Notes: generated from the letters alone by a model not told the origin. A DNA stretch of 53,686 nucleotides from BOG-1184 sp049514575 (GCA_049514575.1 JBEKUX010000015.1:1-53686), one strand, 5' to 3'; positions 25,041 through 34,025 are shown, counted from the stretch's first letter. Numbers and translations are program-made.

Positions 25041-26150
25041 ATGATGAGTGCTTTGACGCAAAAACAAGATGCAATTTACCGTCTCCTGCAGGAGCACCTT
25101 GATAAACAGGCGGTCGGATTTCCGGCAGCCGGGTCAGGCGAAGATATCCGGTTTCTCACAATGCTGTTTACGCCGGATGAAGCCAAAGTCGCGCTCAGGC
25201 TTTCCTATCAGCCTACGCCGCAGAATCGCGTTGTTGCGGACGCGGCCGCTGACGCAGAAAAATCCGAAGACCAGACCATTGCGCTCCTCGAAAGCGCTTT
25301 CCAGAAGGGCGCCATAGGGTGGAAGCTCAAAAACGGCGTGCCGCACTGGCATCTCGTGCCGGTAGTCATCGGCATGTATGAAGCGCAGGACGGCAATCCA
25401 TCGCGCGAATTCCTGGCCGCTGCCAGACCGTACATGCGGACCATGCAATACGGAAAAGCATTTTCATCTGTCAAACCTTCCCAGATGCGTACCATCCCGA
25501 TCAGGAAAAGCGTCACGGTCGAACATCACATTGCGACCTATGATGAAATCCGCTCCCTGGTAAAAGCCTCCAAGGGACCGTTCGTCATTATCAAGTGCAT
25601 CTGCCGCGAAGTGCAGCGGGTCCAGGGGAAACCCTGCAAACAGACTTCCCGCCTCGAAACGTGTTTGGGCATGGGCGATATGGCCTCCATGTCGCTTCGG
25701 CGAAACCACGGCCATAAAATTTCCGCAGACGAAGCGCTTTCGATTCTCCGGCAGAACGAAGACGACGGGCTCGTGCTGCAGCCTGCCAACGCACAAAATA
25801 CGGAATTCGTGTGCTCCTGCTGCGGCTGCTGCTGCGGAATGCTGGGGTTCCAGAAAGCGCTGCCCAACCCCATGGACTTCTGGACCAGTAACTTTTACGC
25901 GAGCGTTAAAACCGAATCCTGCACCCGCTGCGGCGTTTGCGTCAAGCGCTGCCAGGTCAATGCGGTAGCGCTGAGCGGCCCTTCCGGTACGGCAGCCATA
26001 AGCCGGAGTAAATGCATCGGCTGCGGACTGTGCGTCGTCACCTGCCCGAAAAAAGCGATCTCTCTTATCAAGAAACCTCAGGAGACCGTTCCGCCAAAGG
26101 ATGAAGAGGAACTGTACGACACGATCAAGGCGAACAGAAAGGGCGGGTAA
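25041..26150 (+). CDS. 4Fe-4S ferredoxin-type iron-sulfur protein
   Basis: A 369-residue cytoplasmic protein; the ATG at 25041 has AGAGGA upstream, and a second ATG follows at once. The N-terminal 170 residues are helical and unrecognised. The middle has CICREVQRVQGKPC and LETCLGMG, giving four cysteines. The block EFVCSCCGCCCGMLG near residue 258 holds six cysteines in nine positions. The C-terminus is a classical two-cluster ferredoxin domain: CTRCGVCVKRCQVNAV and CIGCGLCVVTCPKKAI. Such proteins move electrons between a reductase and an unknown partner. It is monocistronic. The partner enzyme cannot be inferred from the neighbours. Confidence 0.85.
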   Translation: MMSALTQKQDAIYRLLQEHLDKQAVGFPAAGSGEDIRFLTMLFTPDEAKVALRLSYQPTPQNRVVADAAADAEKSEDQTIALLESAFQKGAIGWKLKNGVPHWHLVPVVIGMYEAQDGNPSREFLAAARPYMRTMQYGKAFSSVKPSQMRTIPIRKSVTVEHHIATYDEIRSLVKASKGPFVIIKCICREVQRVQGKPCKQTSRLETCLGMGDMASMSLRRNHGHKISADEALSILRQNEDDGLVLQPANAQNTEFVCSCCGCCCGMLGFQKALPNPMDFWTSNFYASVKTESCTRCGVCVKRCQVNAVALSGPSGTAAISRSKCIGCGLCVVTCPKKAISLIKKPQETVPPKDEEELYDTIKANRKGG

Positions 26151-26166
26151 TACTACTCGTCTGTGG

Positions 26167-26871
26167 TCAATAAATTACCATATCAGCTCCGGCATCAATT
26201 AAAACACCCGCACAGAACCTGAACCAGTACCCGTAGATAGAAAAGCTGTCCCCGCGTTGCATTTCCATGACCGTGGTGTCCTGATTCATGTACGAATATA
26301 TGTTGGCCACGTGCGCCAATGAAAAATCCGCAGGTATCTTACTGTGGTTGGTATCGGCGGTGTCAGCCTGTATTGCCTGTATCGTATTTAAATATCCGAC
26401 GATGGCAGTTTTATTCAGGTCTCCGCTCATCGTAGCGATAATGGTCAGCGTATCTATCTTGAAAACAGTCTTTTCCACGGTATGAAAATAGACGGACGAC
26501 GAATACCAATTGATAACAAACACCATTTCCGAATCCGGCAGTCCGTATGCGGAATATGCAAACCAGTATCTGTTATAAAACTCCAGGCTTTGATACGAAA
26601 TCTTATCCGTGTCGGTATACACCGAATCGAATGTTACGTGTCCGGTATAATCATTTTCCCCGGTTACCGGCGCAACCATCCCGTAATGAACCGTTGGTCC
26701 GGCCCAGATGCTGTCGATGTTCCGCTGGGAGAAATGATGGGCGATAAAGGTAATGTCGGCACGGTCCTGTGCCGAGAGGTCGGTGCCCGGAACGGTATTT
26801 TCTTTTACGGGATTACTGCAGGAAAAGCAGCCGAAACACGCGCACACCACGAGGAGCCATTTTGTTTTCAT
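26167..26871 (-). CDS. Putative lipoprotein (234 aa)
   Basis: A 234-residue lipoprotein. The start at 26871 has AAAGGGA upstream and gives a signal MKTKWLLVVCACFGCFSC with a lipobox Cys at residue 18; the frame extends further but without support. The body is an alternating alpha-beta sequence with many Tyr and Asp residues and no recognisable catalytic motif. It is convergent with the ferredoxin gene, with 16 bases between stops. It belongs to the large set of small lineage-specific lipoproteins in this window. Function unknown. Confidence 0.7.
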   Translation of the reverse strand: MKTKWLLVVCACFGCFSCSNPVKENTVPGTDLSAQDRADITFIAHHFSQRNIDSIWAGPTVHYGMVAPVTGENDYTGHVTFDSVYTDTDKISYQSLEFYNRYWFAYSAYGLPDSEMVFVINWYSSSVYFHTVEKTVFKIDTLTIIATMSGDLNKTAIVGYLNTIQAIQADTADTNHSKIPADFSLAHVANIYSYMNQDTTVMEMQRGDSFSIYGYWFRFCAGVLIDAGADMVIY

Positions 26872-27212
26872 ACCGTCCCTTTCCGCCGCATGGCGTTCTG
26901 GTTTCCTTAGATACAATTAATAATATAAGGAGATTTTCCCGGTTTCGCAGGAATAAATGAAAATATTTGGTACCAAATAAAAACTACGCTAATCAAACCT
27001 CCCGACAGGGAGGCTTGACTATTTTAGTCTATAGTTTGTACCAGGGCAGGTAAAAAAAAACACATGCCGGCAAGCTTGTCTACTGGAGGGGGGAGGAAGG
27101 TAGACCAACTGCGCCGGCATGTGATTTAAATCGTCTTTTTCACACGCTAACAATATTGACTACGTTCTTAATAACAGAATATTGTGGTAGATCGATGTTT
27201 TTTTTGGGGGGG
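26872..27212. other. Non-coding region with several palindromes
   Basis: No gene is seen. It holds a perfect 16-base palindrome TATTTGGTACCAAATA (26964-26979), a hairpin CCTCCC-GACA-GGGAGG (26998-27013), and the long terminator-like structure at 27052-27123. Confidence 0.6.
27052..27123 (-). terminator. Long hairpin terminator or small-RNA 3' end
   Basis: On the minus strand, CACATGCCGGC and GCCGGCATGTG form the outer stem and GTCTAC/GTAGAC an inner one. Nine T residues follow. The loop is pyrimidine-rich (CTTCCTCCCCCCTCC), the complement of a ribosome-binding site. It lies about 90 bases after the HicB-like gene. Confidence 0.7.
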
Positions 27213-27545
27213 TCAGTGAGAAAGCCTGGCACTTGCAAGCCGGTTGAGGCTTACCCCTGATTCTGCCGCTTCCAAAGTAAGCCGCCGGTGTACCTCTGGC
27301 GGTACACGAACAATGAACTTTCCGCTATAACGCTTTGATGTCACCGGAGCCGGGACAGGTTCACCATTCTTCTTCATGTCCAGAACAACGCCCCTCACCA
27401 CTTCTCGAATTCCATGCAGCGCTTCTTCCGGGGAAGCGGCAAGCCAGCTAATGCTTGGAAATTCGGCACAAAGCCCGACATACTCTTTGTCCTCTTCGGA
27501 CCAGATGACACGGTATGAGTAATGGTCATTGTGGAGTGTTTTCAT
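27213..27545 (-). CDS. HicB-family antitoxin-like protein, no HicA seen
   Basis: A 110-residue protein from the ATG at 27545. Residues 8-60 are the HicB fold (YSYRVIWSEEDKEYVGLCAE, then SPEEALHGI). Residues 80-110 form a ribbon-helix-helix or Arc-like DNA-binding part (SGKFIVRVPPEVHRRLTLEA, then VSLNRL). HicB proteins neutralise HicA, an RNA-cleaving toxin, and bind their own promoter. No HicA-like frame with its GSH motif is visible on either side, so it may be a solitary regulator or an antitoxin whose toxin was lost. A 16-base dyad about 90 bases upstream is a candidate operator. Confidence 0.85.
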   Translation of the reverse strand: MKTLHNDHYSYRVIWSEEDKEYVGLCAEFPSISWLAASPEEALHGIREVVRGVVLDMKKNGEPVPAPVTSKRYSGKFIVRVPPEVHRRLTLEAAESGVSLNRLASARLSH

Positions 27546-27941
27546 TGTGCAGCCTCTCAATCGCTTGTAAGACCTGTTTTACCTGATATGTTTTTGCCTT
27601 GCCTTTATCGTATAGTAATTACGTGCAAGATAGTATCACTATTGATACCACTAATATACCGCATTTGAAATCAGAAATCAAGTATTAATACGCGCCGCTT
27701 CCCTATCACGATTTTTCCAGCACATCCGCCACCTGTTCGGCAAGCCCTAAATAATCTCTATGGACCATTTTGGAAGGTTCAGAACACTTATACTCAGCTA
27801 AACAAAGGGGATTTTAACGCGGATAAAACTTAAAAAGGACGCGGATTAATTACCTGCATAATGGAACCAGGTTATAAAAAAGAAAAGGATTTTCAGGTGT
27901 TCTTTCTCAAAGCAATCGCCGTCATACATTATAAAAAACGT
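27546..27941. other. Non-coding region upstream of HicB
   Basis: It holds the dyad at 27633-27648 and otherwise no supported gene. Any promoter of the HicB gene must lie here. The half next to the 27942 gene is AT-rich and featureless. Confidence 0.5.
27633..27648 (-). promoter_or_regulatory. Candidate operator for the HicB-like protein
   Basis: GTATCA-CTAT-TGATAC is a perfect six-base dyad, 90-100 bases before the HicB start. Ribbon-helix-helix antitoxins commonly bind such sites; the link is inferred from position. Confidence 0.4.
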
Positions 27942-28604
27942 TTAATAAATTCCTTCCATTGATTGCATCGCCAACAAATACACTATAACGGTTACCGCTG
28001 TTCCTATTCCGCAGCCGAGTGTCGCCCATTTCGCGTTTTTCCAGCGGGCCGCGGATTTATAGGCTTCTGTATAACCGAAAATGTAGCTGGTTGATTTTCC
28101 TAAAAGCGCGGACTCCGGAGGTTCAGGCGGCACCATAAAGGACAGAATGATCCCTATTCCTCCGGCGCCATAGCAGCAGATCCCGGGAAGACCCGCCAGT
28201 ATCCATGCTTTTTTCCCTTCGGCATCCAGCTTTCCGTTCCTTTTACCGGCTAAATACTGGTCTGCATCCGACAATTGCGCGGCCGGTTGCGCCGCCGCCG
28301 CCGGAATTCCTGCGGCGGTAACAGCGGAATTTTGAGGCGGCGGCATCTGCTGGGCAGGCCGATAGAGCGGGGGCTTGGGAGCCGCCTGTTGAGTATCGGG
28401 CCGGGCGACCTGCCCGGTTTGCTTCCCCGGCGCTGCAAGTTCCGACTTATGACCGGCGCTGTCGAGGTCCGGTGCGCGTCCCGTAGCGATGGAATCAAGA
28501 TCAGCGGCACGGGGACCAGCCGCGGTATCGGCCACGGTACCTGCCGCGCCCGCCAGGCTCACCGCGCATAACCCGATACATAGTACCCGCAGCAGATTTT
28601 TCAT
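27942..28604 (-). CDS. Exported membrane protein with Pro/Ala-rich linker
   Basis: A 220-residue protein with GAGGAG before its ATG. It starts with a signal peptide (residues 1-20, ending LAGA). Residues 22-115 are low-complexity Ala, Pro, Asp and Gln. Residues 115-130 are charged (DQYLAGKRNGKLD). Two hydrophobic segments follow at about 135-160 and 195-213, separated by a Gly/Ser/Tyr-rich linker, so the C-terminal part is probably a membrane hairpin. It starts 14 bases after the outer-membrane-type gene at 28619 and likely shares its operon. No family is recognised. Confidence 0.7.
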   Translation of the reverse strand: MKNLLRVLCIGLCAVSLAGAAGTVADTAAGPRAADLDSIATGRAPDLDSAGHKSELAAPGKQTGQVARPDTQQAAPKPPLYRPAQQMPPPQNSAVTAAGIPAAAAQPAAQLSDADQYLAGKRNGKLDAEGKKAWILAGLPGICCYGAGGIGIILSFMVPPEPPESALLGKSTSYIFGYTEAYKSAARWKNAKWATLGCGIGTAVTVIVYLLAMQSMEGIY

Positions 28605-28618
28605 ACCGTCAACGCTCC

Positions 28619-29650
28619 TCAGAGCGATCCCATTACGCCTATTGTAAAGCGTAGTCCCCTGTCCCAGTTCTTATTGAACACGCTGATGCCGCTTAATTCA
28701 GGGACGAATTTGAGCTTGTTGTTGCGGAAAAGAATGACGCCGGCCTTCAGCCCGACTGCGATCCCGTTTGAATTCCGTTCCGCATCGTCCACCATCTTCT
28801 GGACCGCCGGGTCGTAGGAGTAGTCCATGTTCGAACTCGCGGCATTAACGATTGCCACGCCTATTTCACCGCCGATATAGGGACAGAAGTCGCCCTTGCC
28901 GAACAGGTAATCGCCGGCCAGGTTGAAATAAACGTCACGCGTGCCGTCCAACCCGATACCTGCTTCGAGTATCATGAAATTGACATCATACGCTACGCCG
29001 AATTCCCCGGAAAAACAACTGCCCGAGGTGTACGACTTATTGTAAATAGGGTTATAATTGGTGTCATAACTATAGCTGGAGTTTATTGTCATGACCCGGA
29101 AGCCGTTGCCGTACGGGTAGAGCATGCCGGTCCGCGCATAGAGATTGAATGAGGCCTCCTTGCGGCGCGTCTGCTGCGTTTCCTTTACCATGATCGTTTC
29201 GCTTGTTCCGGTTTTACCGAACTTTTCCTGGGTGACGACACAGGCTGCAAGCCGTTTCACCAGCGCTTCCGGATCTTCTGCGACCGGAACCGCGACCCGC
29301 TCCTGGTACAGCACATTGCCCCCGGCGTCCCACTTGATCAGGTAAAAAAACACGGTATTATCGATCTGGCTCACCTTCCCGGTGAGGCCCACGGCGGTCT
29401 GGGTCAGATCGAGCGCTTCCTTTCTCGCCTTGGCGTCGGATTCGAGATCAGGGCCGTTCTCAGGACGTTCCACCAGCTTGACGTTTACGTTCCCCTGAAC
29501 CTGGATCTCCTGCCGCATGAGATCGACCAGCACAAACATTTTTGCCTGATCGTAGTAGTAATTGATCGGACGCACAAAGAGCCAGGTGTCCCTGGCATGC
29601 AGCGTGCAGACAAGACCTGCCAGAAGAACGATTGATGCATATTTTTTCAT
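28619..29650 (-). CDS. Probable outer-membrane beta-barrel protein
   Basis: A 343-residue protein from the ATG at 29650, which has AGGAGAC upstream. A signal peptide of about 19 residues ends LHA. Residues 20-165 form a periplasmic-type alpha-beta domain (WLFVRPINYYYDQAK, then QEIQVQGNVNVKLVE). From about residue 170 the sequence alternates hydrophobic and polar residues, rich in Gly, Tyr and Asn, as in an eight-strand barrel (NLYARTGMLYPYG, then FGVAYDVNFMILEAG, ending LRFTIGVMGSL). The C-terminal hydrophobic strand fits BAM-dependent insertion. It leads a two-gene operon with the 27942 gene. Ligand unknown. Confidence 0.75.
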   Translation of the reverse strand: MKKYASIVLLAGLVCTLHARDTWLFVRPINYYYDQAKMFVLVDLMRQEIQVQGNVNVKLVERPENGPDLESDAKARKEALDLTQTAVGLTGKVSQIDNTVFFYLIKWDAGGNVLYQERVAVPVAEDPEALVKRLAACVVTQEKFGKTGTSETIMVKETQQTRRKEASFNLYARTGMLYPYGNGFRVMTINSSYSYDTNYNPIYNKSYTSGSCFSGEFGVAYDVNFMILEAGIGLDGTRDVYFNLAGDYLFGKGDFCPYIGGEIGVAIVNAASSNMDYSYDPAVQKMVDDAERNSNGIAVGLKAGVILFRNNKLKFVPELSGISVFNKNWDRGLRFTIGVMGSL

Positions 29651-30045
29651 GGTCGTCTCCTTTTCCTGATATAAAAGACACACCACACCGGCCACATCGC
29701 CCATTTTTTTACATGGGAACCGTCAGGAAACAAAATATACTAAGACAAAAGGAAAAATGCCTGTTTTTTTTGCACGAAGCTTTGCTTTTTTACCGGCAAG
29801 CGCAACGAAACCCGGATCTATCAATTAAGCAGCTTTTCTCGATCTGATATCAAGAAGATCAATCATTGAGAAATATTACGGATCATTATTTCTTTTATTG
29901 ATCTCGACCCGTCCTCTCTGTTTGCATACCGGAACGACATTAAAAGGACAGCGCCAATGGCAAGTAATGACATATCATTTGATTTCCCTTTCAGAAACAG
30001 TTAATTTTATTGATTATTTCTTTTATATACCACGGAGGAGTCGTA
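29651..30045. other. Non-coding divergent intergenic region
   Basis: It separates the divergent barrel-protein and zinc-ribbon genes and must hold both promoters. A small CCCAT/ATGGG hairpin with a T run occurs near 29700-29718. No gene is supported. Confidence 0.5.
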
Positions 30046-30855
30046 ATGTCCTACTGCAGCAATTGCGGGACCCATATCGCCGGGGACGACAAGTTCTGTT
30101 TCAAATGCGGAACGCCGGCGAAGCGGCCGTCGCTCGCCGACATGGCATCTGACCCTAAAAACCTGTTTATCCTTGTCTGCAGCGTTGTCTGTATTGTTTT
30201 ATTTCTGCTGTTTCTGTCCGCCTCGCGTTCCGCGCTGCATAAACAGGATGCGCACCGGCCCACGGGCAACCAGGACTCGGTCCAACTTGCGAACATGCAG
30301 GACTCAACCCGGCTGGCAGGCATTCTGGATTCGTTCAAGCTGCTGAAAAAACAGGCCATGGCCAGATATGCAGCCGGCTACCCTTTTCAACCGCAGGCCC
30401 CGGACAGCACGCAGAAACCGGTTGACATCAACCGTGACTTCGAGAAAAACCTTAAAAACACCGAATACATGCTTGATGATTATCCGTTCACGCTTACCGA
30501 CGGTTCGGGCGCGGACGGATGGCGTATAGAGAAAATTTATTCCGGAGACATCAACGGCGACGGCGTCAACGACGCAGTCGTACAGCTGGTCCATAATAAC
30601 AAATATTACGTGATTTATTTCATGCTTAACGATACGCATAATATTCCCCTGCCCATCGGTTCTTTTGACATTACCGAAACCGGCGAGGTCATAACGAACG
30701 TCGTTTTCAACAAGTTCGCCTATGACCGGTCACGGACCATTACCCGTATCAATACGCTCAAAGTCGGACTCGACGACCTGCTTGATCATCCGACCAAGAA
30801 CCATTCCTATTACTGGGCCTATGTAAACGATTCGCTGCTGATGGTAAAAGAATAG
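30046..30855 (+). CDS. Zinc-ribbon membrane protein with exported domain
   Basis: A 269-residue protein with an excellent ribosome-binding site (GGAGGAG). Residues 4-25 form a zinc ribbon (CSNCG, then CFKCG). A membrane segment lies at about 40-60. A coiled stretch rich in Gln, Asp and Ser follows. The exported C-terminal part (about 130-269) includes SGDINGDGVNDAVVQL, a calcium-loop pattern (D-x-N-x-D-G-x-N-D) of FG-GAP or dockerin-like type. The layout resembles the 24187 protein: cytoplasmic ribbon, membrane segment, outer domain. It lies 58 bases before a lipoprotein metalloprotease-like gene. Function unknown. Confidence 0.75.
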   Translation: MSYCSNCGTHIAGDDKFCFKCGTPAKRPSLADMASDPKNLFILVCSVVCIVLFLLFLSASRSALHKQDAHRPTGNQDSVQLANMQDSTRLAGILDSFKLLKKQAMARYAAGYPFQPQAPDSTQKPVDINRDFEKNLKNTEYMLDDYPFTLTDGSGADGWRIEKIYSGDINGDGVNDAVVQLVHNNKYYVIYFMLNDTHNIPLPIGSFDITETGEVITNVVFNKFAYDRSRTITRINTLKVGLDDLLDHPTKNHSYYWAYVNDSLLMVKE

Positions 30856-30913
30856 CGATATTGTACCGACGGTTTTCCGAACCGAGGATCGTAACCCCTG
30901 AGGAGCATCATCC

Positions 30914-32323
30914 ATGAAGCCGATCCGCAAAGTCCTGTTCGTATCGGGCCTTGCCTGTCTCGTTCTGGCCGGCTGCGCCAAATCGCCGACAAAGCCCGAC
31001 AGTTTCGACACGCTGAACAAAAACGCCACCGACCTTGCGGCGACCCTGCAGAACGAGGTCGCCTCTTTCCGGGGCAAGAGCTTCATCAGGAACGTTAAAC
31101 TGGCGGTCTATACAAAAAGTCAATATGCCGCCATGATCAGCCAGACAATGGCGGTCCCTGCGGGCCGGAGGGACATTAACAACAGGATATTCAGGTGCGA
31201 AGGGCTGCTGCGCGCGAACGAGGATTTTTACGCGGATTACGACTCGCTCCTGGCCAACCAGGTGGGCGGGTTTTACAAGAGCGGTTCGGATTCCGTGTTC
31301 CTTGTGGTGGAAAACGGGGCGACCGAACTGACCTACGGCGATTCCGTGGCGTTGTTCCATGAATTCGTGCACGCATTGCAGGACCAGTACCACAACCTCG
31401 GGCACCTCGATTCGGCGGCGGCAATGGCCTCATCGGACCGGTCATTTGCGCTGGAATACGTTGTTGAAGGCGAAGCCGAACTTTTCACCATGTATTATTC
31501 ATACAAGCTCTACTTCGGATATTATCCATCCTCGTCCGACCCGGTCATGTATCAGTTCTACCTGGATTCGGCCTACACCAACGCGTACCTCGACTCGCTG
31601 CATTCGTCCGGCCAGCCGCTGTTGAGTTATCAGCCGGACTTATGGGCATATTATTCATACGGCCCGATGTTCATCAACGCGGTGGTGGGGGGAATGAACT
31701 GGTCGATAATTGACAACGTGATATTCGCGGCGCTGCCCGTAATGACCTCTGAAATCATGCACCCGCAGACCTATATCAGCAAAAGCGAGCACACGCTGAA
31801 CATCAGCGCTTTTATCAAAAAGCTTGACTCCACGCAGGTGCTTTACGATGTGGACGAGCTGGGAGAGATGCTGACGTGCGTCATGCTGCGGGAGTGGAAC
31901 TTCGGCAACTATGCCTCGATTGCGAACGGGATACTGGCGGACCAGGCGATCGTCTTCAGCGATTCGCTGACCGATTCCCTGCGGCTCATCTGGTACACGC
32001 TGTGGACGGACCAGCCGACAGGCGCCGCGTTCTTGACCGGGTACGCTTCCCTTGTCCAGAGCAAGCTGAACATCACCCTGCCCGCACCGTCGGTCCAGGG
32101 CACGAAGACCGTCTATGATGATACGGTCCATTGCGTGTATGCGGAGCAGGACTCCAGTTATGCGTTTGTAATGGAACACTATGAACCGGCGAACCGGGAC
32201 TCCTGGATCGCCCAGCTGCGGTCCGTGACGTCGTCGGTCTCCGTTGCCAAGCGGGCGGCGTCCGCCGGCAGGCATTATCCCTGCGTGAAAAAACGACGGA
32301 CAAAGCCCGGCGTCCGCCTGTAA
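30914..32323 (+). CDS. Lipoprotein with HExxH metallopeptidase motif
   Basis: A 469-residue lipoprotein with GAGGAG upstream. The signal ends LVLAGC (Cys21). Residues around 150 contain HEFVHALQDQYHNL, an HExxH zinc motif, followed about 35 residues later by YVVEGEAELF; that glutamate is a good third ligand, as in gluzincins. The C-terminal half is helical with many aromatic residues. It should be anchored in a membrane and face the periplasm or the outside. Substrate unknown. The last 35 residues are basic and may be a poorly conserved tail. Peptidase activity is inferred from the intact motif. Confidence 0.8.
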   Translation: MKPIRKVLFVSGLACLVLAGCAKSPTKPDSFDTLNKNATDLAATLQNEVASFRGKSFIRNVKLAVYTKSQYAAMISQTMAVPAGRRDINNRIFRCEGLLRANEDFYADYDSLLANQVGGFYKSGSDSVFLVVENGATELTYGDSVALFHEFVHALQDQYHNLGHLDSAAAMASSDRSFALEYVVEGEAELFTMYYSYKLYFGYYPSSSDPVMYQFYLDSAYTNAYLDSLHSSGQPLLSYQPDLWAYYSYGPMFINAVVGGMNWSIIDNVIFAALPVMTSEIMHPQTYISKSEHTLNISAFIKKLDSTQVLYDVDELGEMLTCVMLREWNFGNYASIANGILADQAIVFSDSLTDSLRLIWYTLWTDQPTGAAFLTGYASLVQSKLNITLPAPSVQGTKTVYDDTVHCVYAEQDSSYAFVMEHYEPANRDSWIAQLRSVTSSVSVAKRAASAGRHYPCVKKRRTKPGVRL

Positions 32324-32421
32324 CGCCCCCGGCTGCTCCAAAAAAAACAGAGCGGAAACCTGCGGCGCCGCTTTCAATACCCTGTTGTAAAGCCCGGCCG
32401 CGGTTCCCGCTCCGTGTATTT

Positions 32422-32525
32422 AACTCACCCCTTGATCCCCCTAAAGGCCTTATTAGGAATAACTGCGTTATTCATAAGAACGGCTCTCTTTTAAGAGAGG
32501 GGAAACCCAAAGGGAGAGGTGAGTT
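32422..32525. repeat. Palindromic repeat with inserted hairpin element P, copy 2
   Basis: The outer arms AACTCACC and GGTGAGTT mark the unit. Inside, after CCCCCT, lies hairpin element P (GAATAAC-TGC-GTTATTC core at about 32456-32473), then AGAGAGGGGAAACCC. The outer repeat belongs to the common CTCACCCC type. Confidence 0.7.
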
Positions 32526-32531
32526 GTATTC

Positions 32532-32900
32532 TTATCCTAAATGCTCCAGCACCTTGTCGCGGATCTCGTTGAACACGAACGGTTTCCGTATAACGTCGTG
32601 GATCCCGTCGAACCTCAGCATTTCCGGCTCAAGGGCGCCTTTCCAGCTTGTCGTGAGGAAAAATTTCGTGGCCGGACCGCCGTTCTCCTTCACCCATCGG
32701 GCCACTCCTCTGCCGCCGAACCGATCAAGGCAGAGCGACGCAAAAATCGCGTCGTACTTGAAACAACGCACCTGCTCCATCGCGCTCTCCGCGGTCGCCG
32801 CGGCCGCCACCTCGCAGCCGAGCCTGGACAGGCACCGGGTCAATTCCTCGCGCAGCGCCGGATCGCCATCAACCACTAACACATTAAACGCTTCTTTCAT
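32532..32900 (-). CDS. Degenerate response-regulator receiver protein
   Basis: A 122-residue single-domain receiver fold from the ATG at 32900; a TTG at 32915 is possible. It keeps VLVVDGDPALR at the start, LTT in strand 4 and IRKPF in strand 5 with the conserved Lys. But the acidic pocket reads DGD instead of DDE, and the phospho-acceptor position in DAIFASLCL is Ser where Asp is expected. It therefore probably does not take phosphate in the usual way. It is separated from a typical receiver-HATPase gene by 143 bases on the same strand and may be its partner or a decoy. Pseudo-receivers often act by protein contacts. Confidence 0.8.
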   Translation of the reverse strand: MKEAFNVLVVDGDPALREELTRCLSRLGCEVAAAATAESAMEQVRCFKYDAIFASLCLDRFGGRGVARWVKENGGPATKFFLTTSWKGALEPEMLRFDGIHDVIRKPFVFNEIRDKVLEHLG

Positions 32901-33043
32901 ACGTGTACCTATCAATGAAGCTATTCTAATGCCAGAAAAGAATTTTTGTTACCTGTTTGATAAATAAGGGACATGGGACTTGCATGGCGATAAAGGCGCA
33001 GACGGTAAAAAGGCTTGGTTGCGGTAAATTTTGCCGAAACAGG

Positions 33044-33961
33044 TCAAATCTCGTTGATCCAGAGCGGTTTGAACTGGTGAAGATGGTCGCGGTTGAAATA
33101 CTGGATGATGATGCATTCGGTGCGCCTGCCCGGCGCTATGTTGATGATGAAACGGTCTATGAAGCGGCGGACCAGATACAGGCCGCGGCCGTGCTCTTCG
33201 AGATCCCTGCCGGACGGATCGTCTTTGTCAAGCCAGCGGAGCGCGTCCACCTTCTTGAGGTTGCCCTTCGGGTCCTCGACCGCCACCCCGATTCTCTCCG
33301 CGTCGCACGCCCAGGTGACCGTGATCGCGTTCTCCGCGTCTATGACGGTATCGGCCTGCCACTCCTCGCGCGAAATGCCGGCGGAGTGCAGCGCGCCGTG
33401 GAACACCGCGTTGGCGATCAGCTCGTCCACGGCCATGTGCAGGTACGGGTCGGGGCGTCCCGCGCACTCCTGCACGATCAGGGAGCAGACCGCTTCGGAA
33501 CGCGCGTAGGATTCGATCACCGCGCGCTTAAGCTTCTGTCCGGGGAAGTAGCGTTCGAGCCCGAAAATATCACCTGTCAAGAGCGACCCGACCGACTGGC
33601 CGACCTCCCTGAGATTGAAGTCCGGCCCTTTGACCAATATGTTGCCGATGTTGTGCCGCCGGATCAGGGAGAGGTATTCGTCGACGTTGTAGCCGGTCAT
33701 GAGCACGTGCCTGATGCCGGGGTACCGTTCCCTGATGATCCGGAACAGCTCAATGCCGTCCATGACCGGCATGCGGATGTCGGAGATGACGATCGACGGG
33801 ACCTCCTCCTCGATGCGCGCAAGCGCCTCGCCGCCGTGCGCCGCCTGGCCGGTGCGGTAGCCGAGGCCGCTGAAAAAGTCGGCCAGGACTTTGCAGACCG
33901 CAGGTTCGTCATCCACGATAAGGACCGAATAGCGCTCCTGCCGGTGTCCGGTGATGACCAT
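33044..33961 (-). CDS. Response regulator with C-terminal HATPase domain
   Basis: A 305-residue protein from the ATG at 33961; the frame extends upstream through a palindromic repeat. Residues 10-130 are a typical receiver: VLIVDDEPAVCK, then IVISDIRMPVMDG with the phospho-Asp, LMTGY and VKGPD. A linker of about 50 residues follows. The C-terminal 130 residues carry an anti-sigma-factor-kinase-like HATPase domain: the N-box VDELIANAVFHG, VAVEDPKG and the G-box GRGLYLVRRFIDR. Such receiver-HATPase proteins usually switch RsbW-type partner control. No anti-sigma antagonist is seen nearby. It may act with the degenerate receiver downstream. A long opposite-strand frame here is a shadow. Confidence 0.88.
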   Translation of the reverse strand: MVITGHRQERYSVLIVDDEPAVCKVLADFFSGLGYRTGQAAHGGEALARIEEEVPSIVISDIRMPVMDGIELFRIIRERYPGIRHVLMTGYNVDEYLSLIRRHNIGNILVKGPDFNLREVGQSVGSLLTGDIFGLERYFPGQKLKRAVIESYARSEAVCSLIVQECAGRPDPYLHMAVDELIANAVFHGALHSAGISREEWQADTVIDAENAITVTWACDAERIGVAVEDPKGNLKKVDALRWLDKDDPSGRDLEEHGRGLYLVRRFIDRFIINIAPGRRTECIIIQYFNRDHLHQFKPLWINEI

Positions 33962-34025
33962 GATCGGAAAATAAATTACCCCGCTCCAAGACACGGGGTA
34001 TCTAACACTTGCCTCTCCTCTTTGT

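Noticed and set aside
27546..27700. HicA toxin upstream of HicB
   Set aside because: A short frame ending in AIERLHNENTP overlaps the start region, but it has no start codon and lacks HicA motifs.
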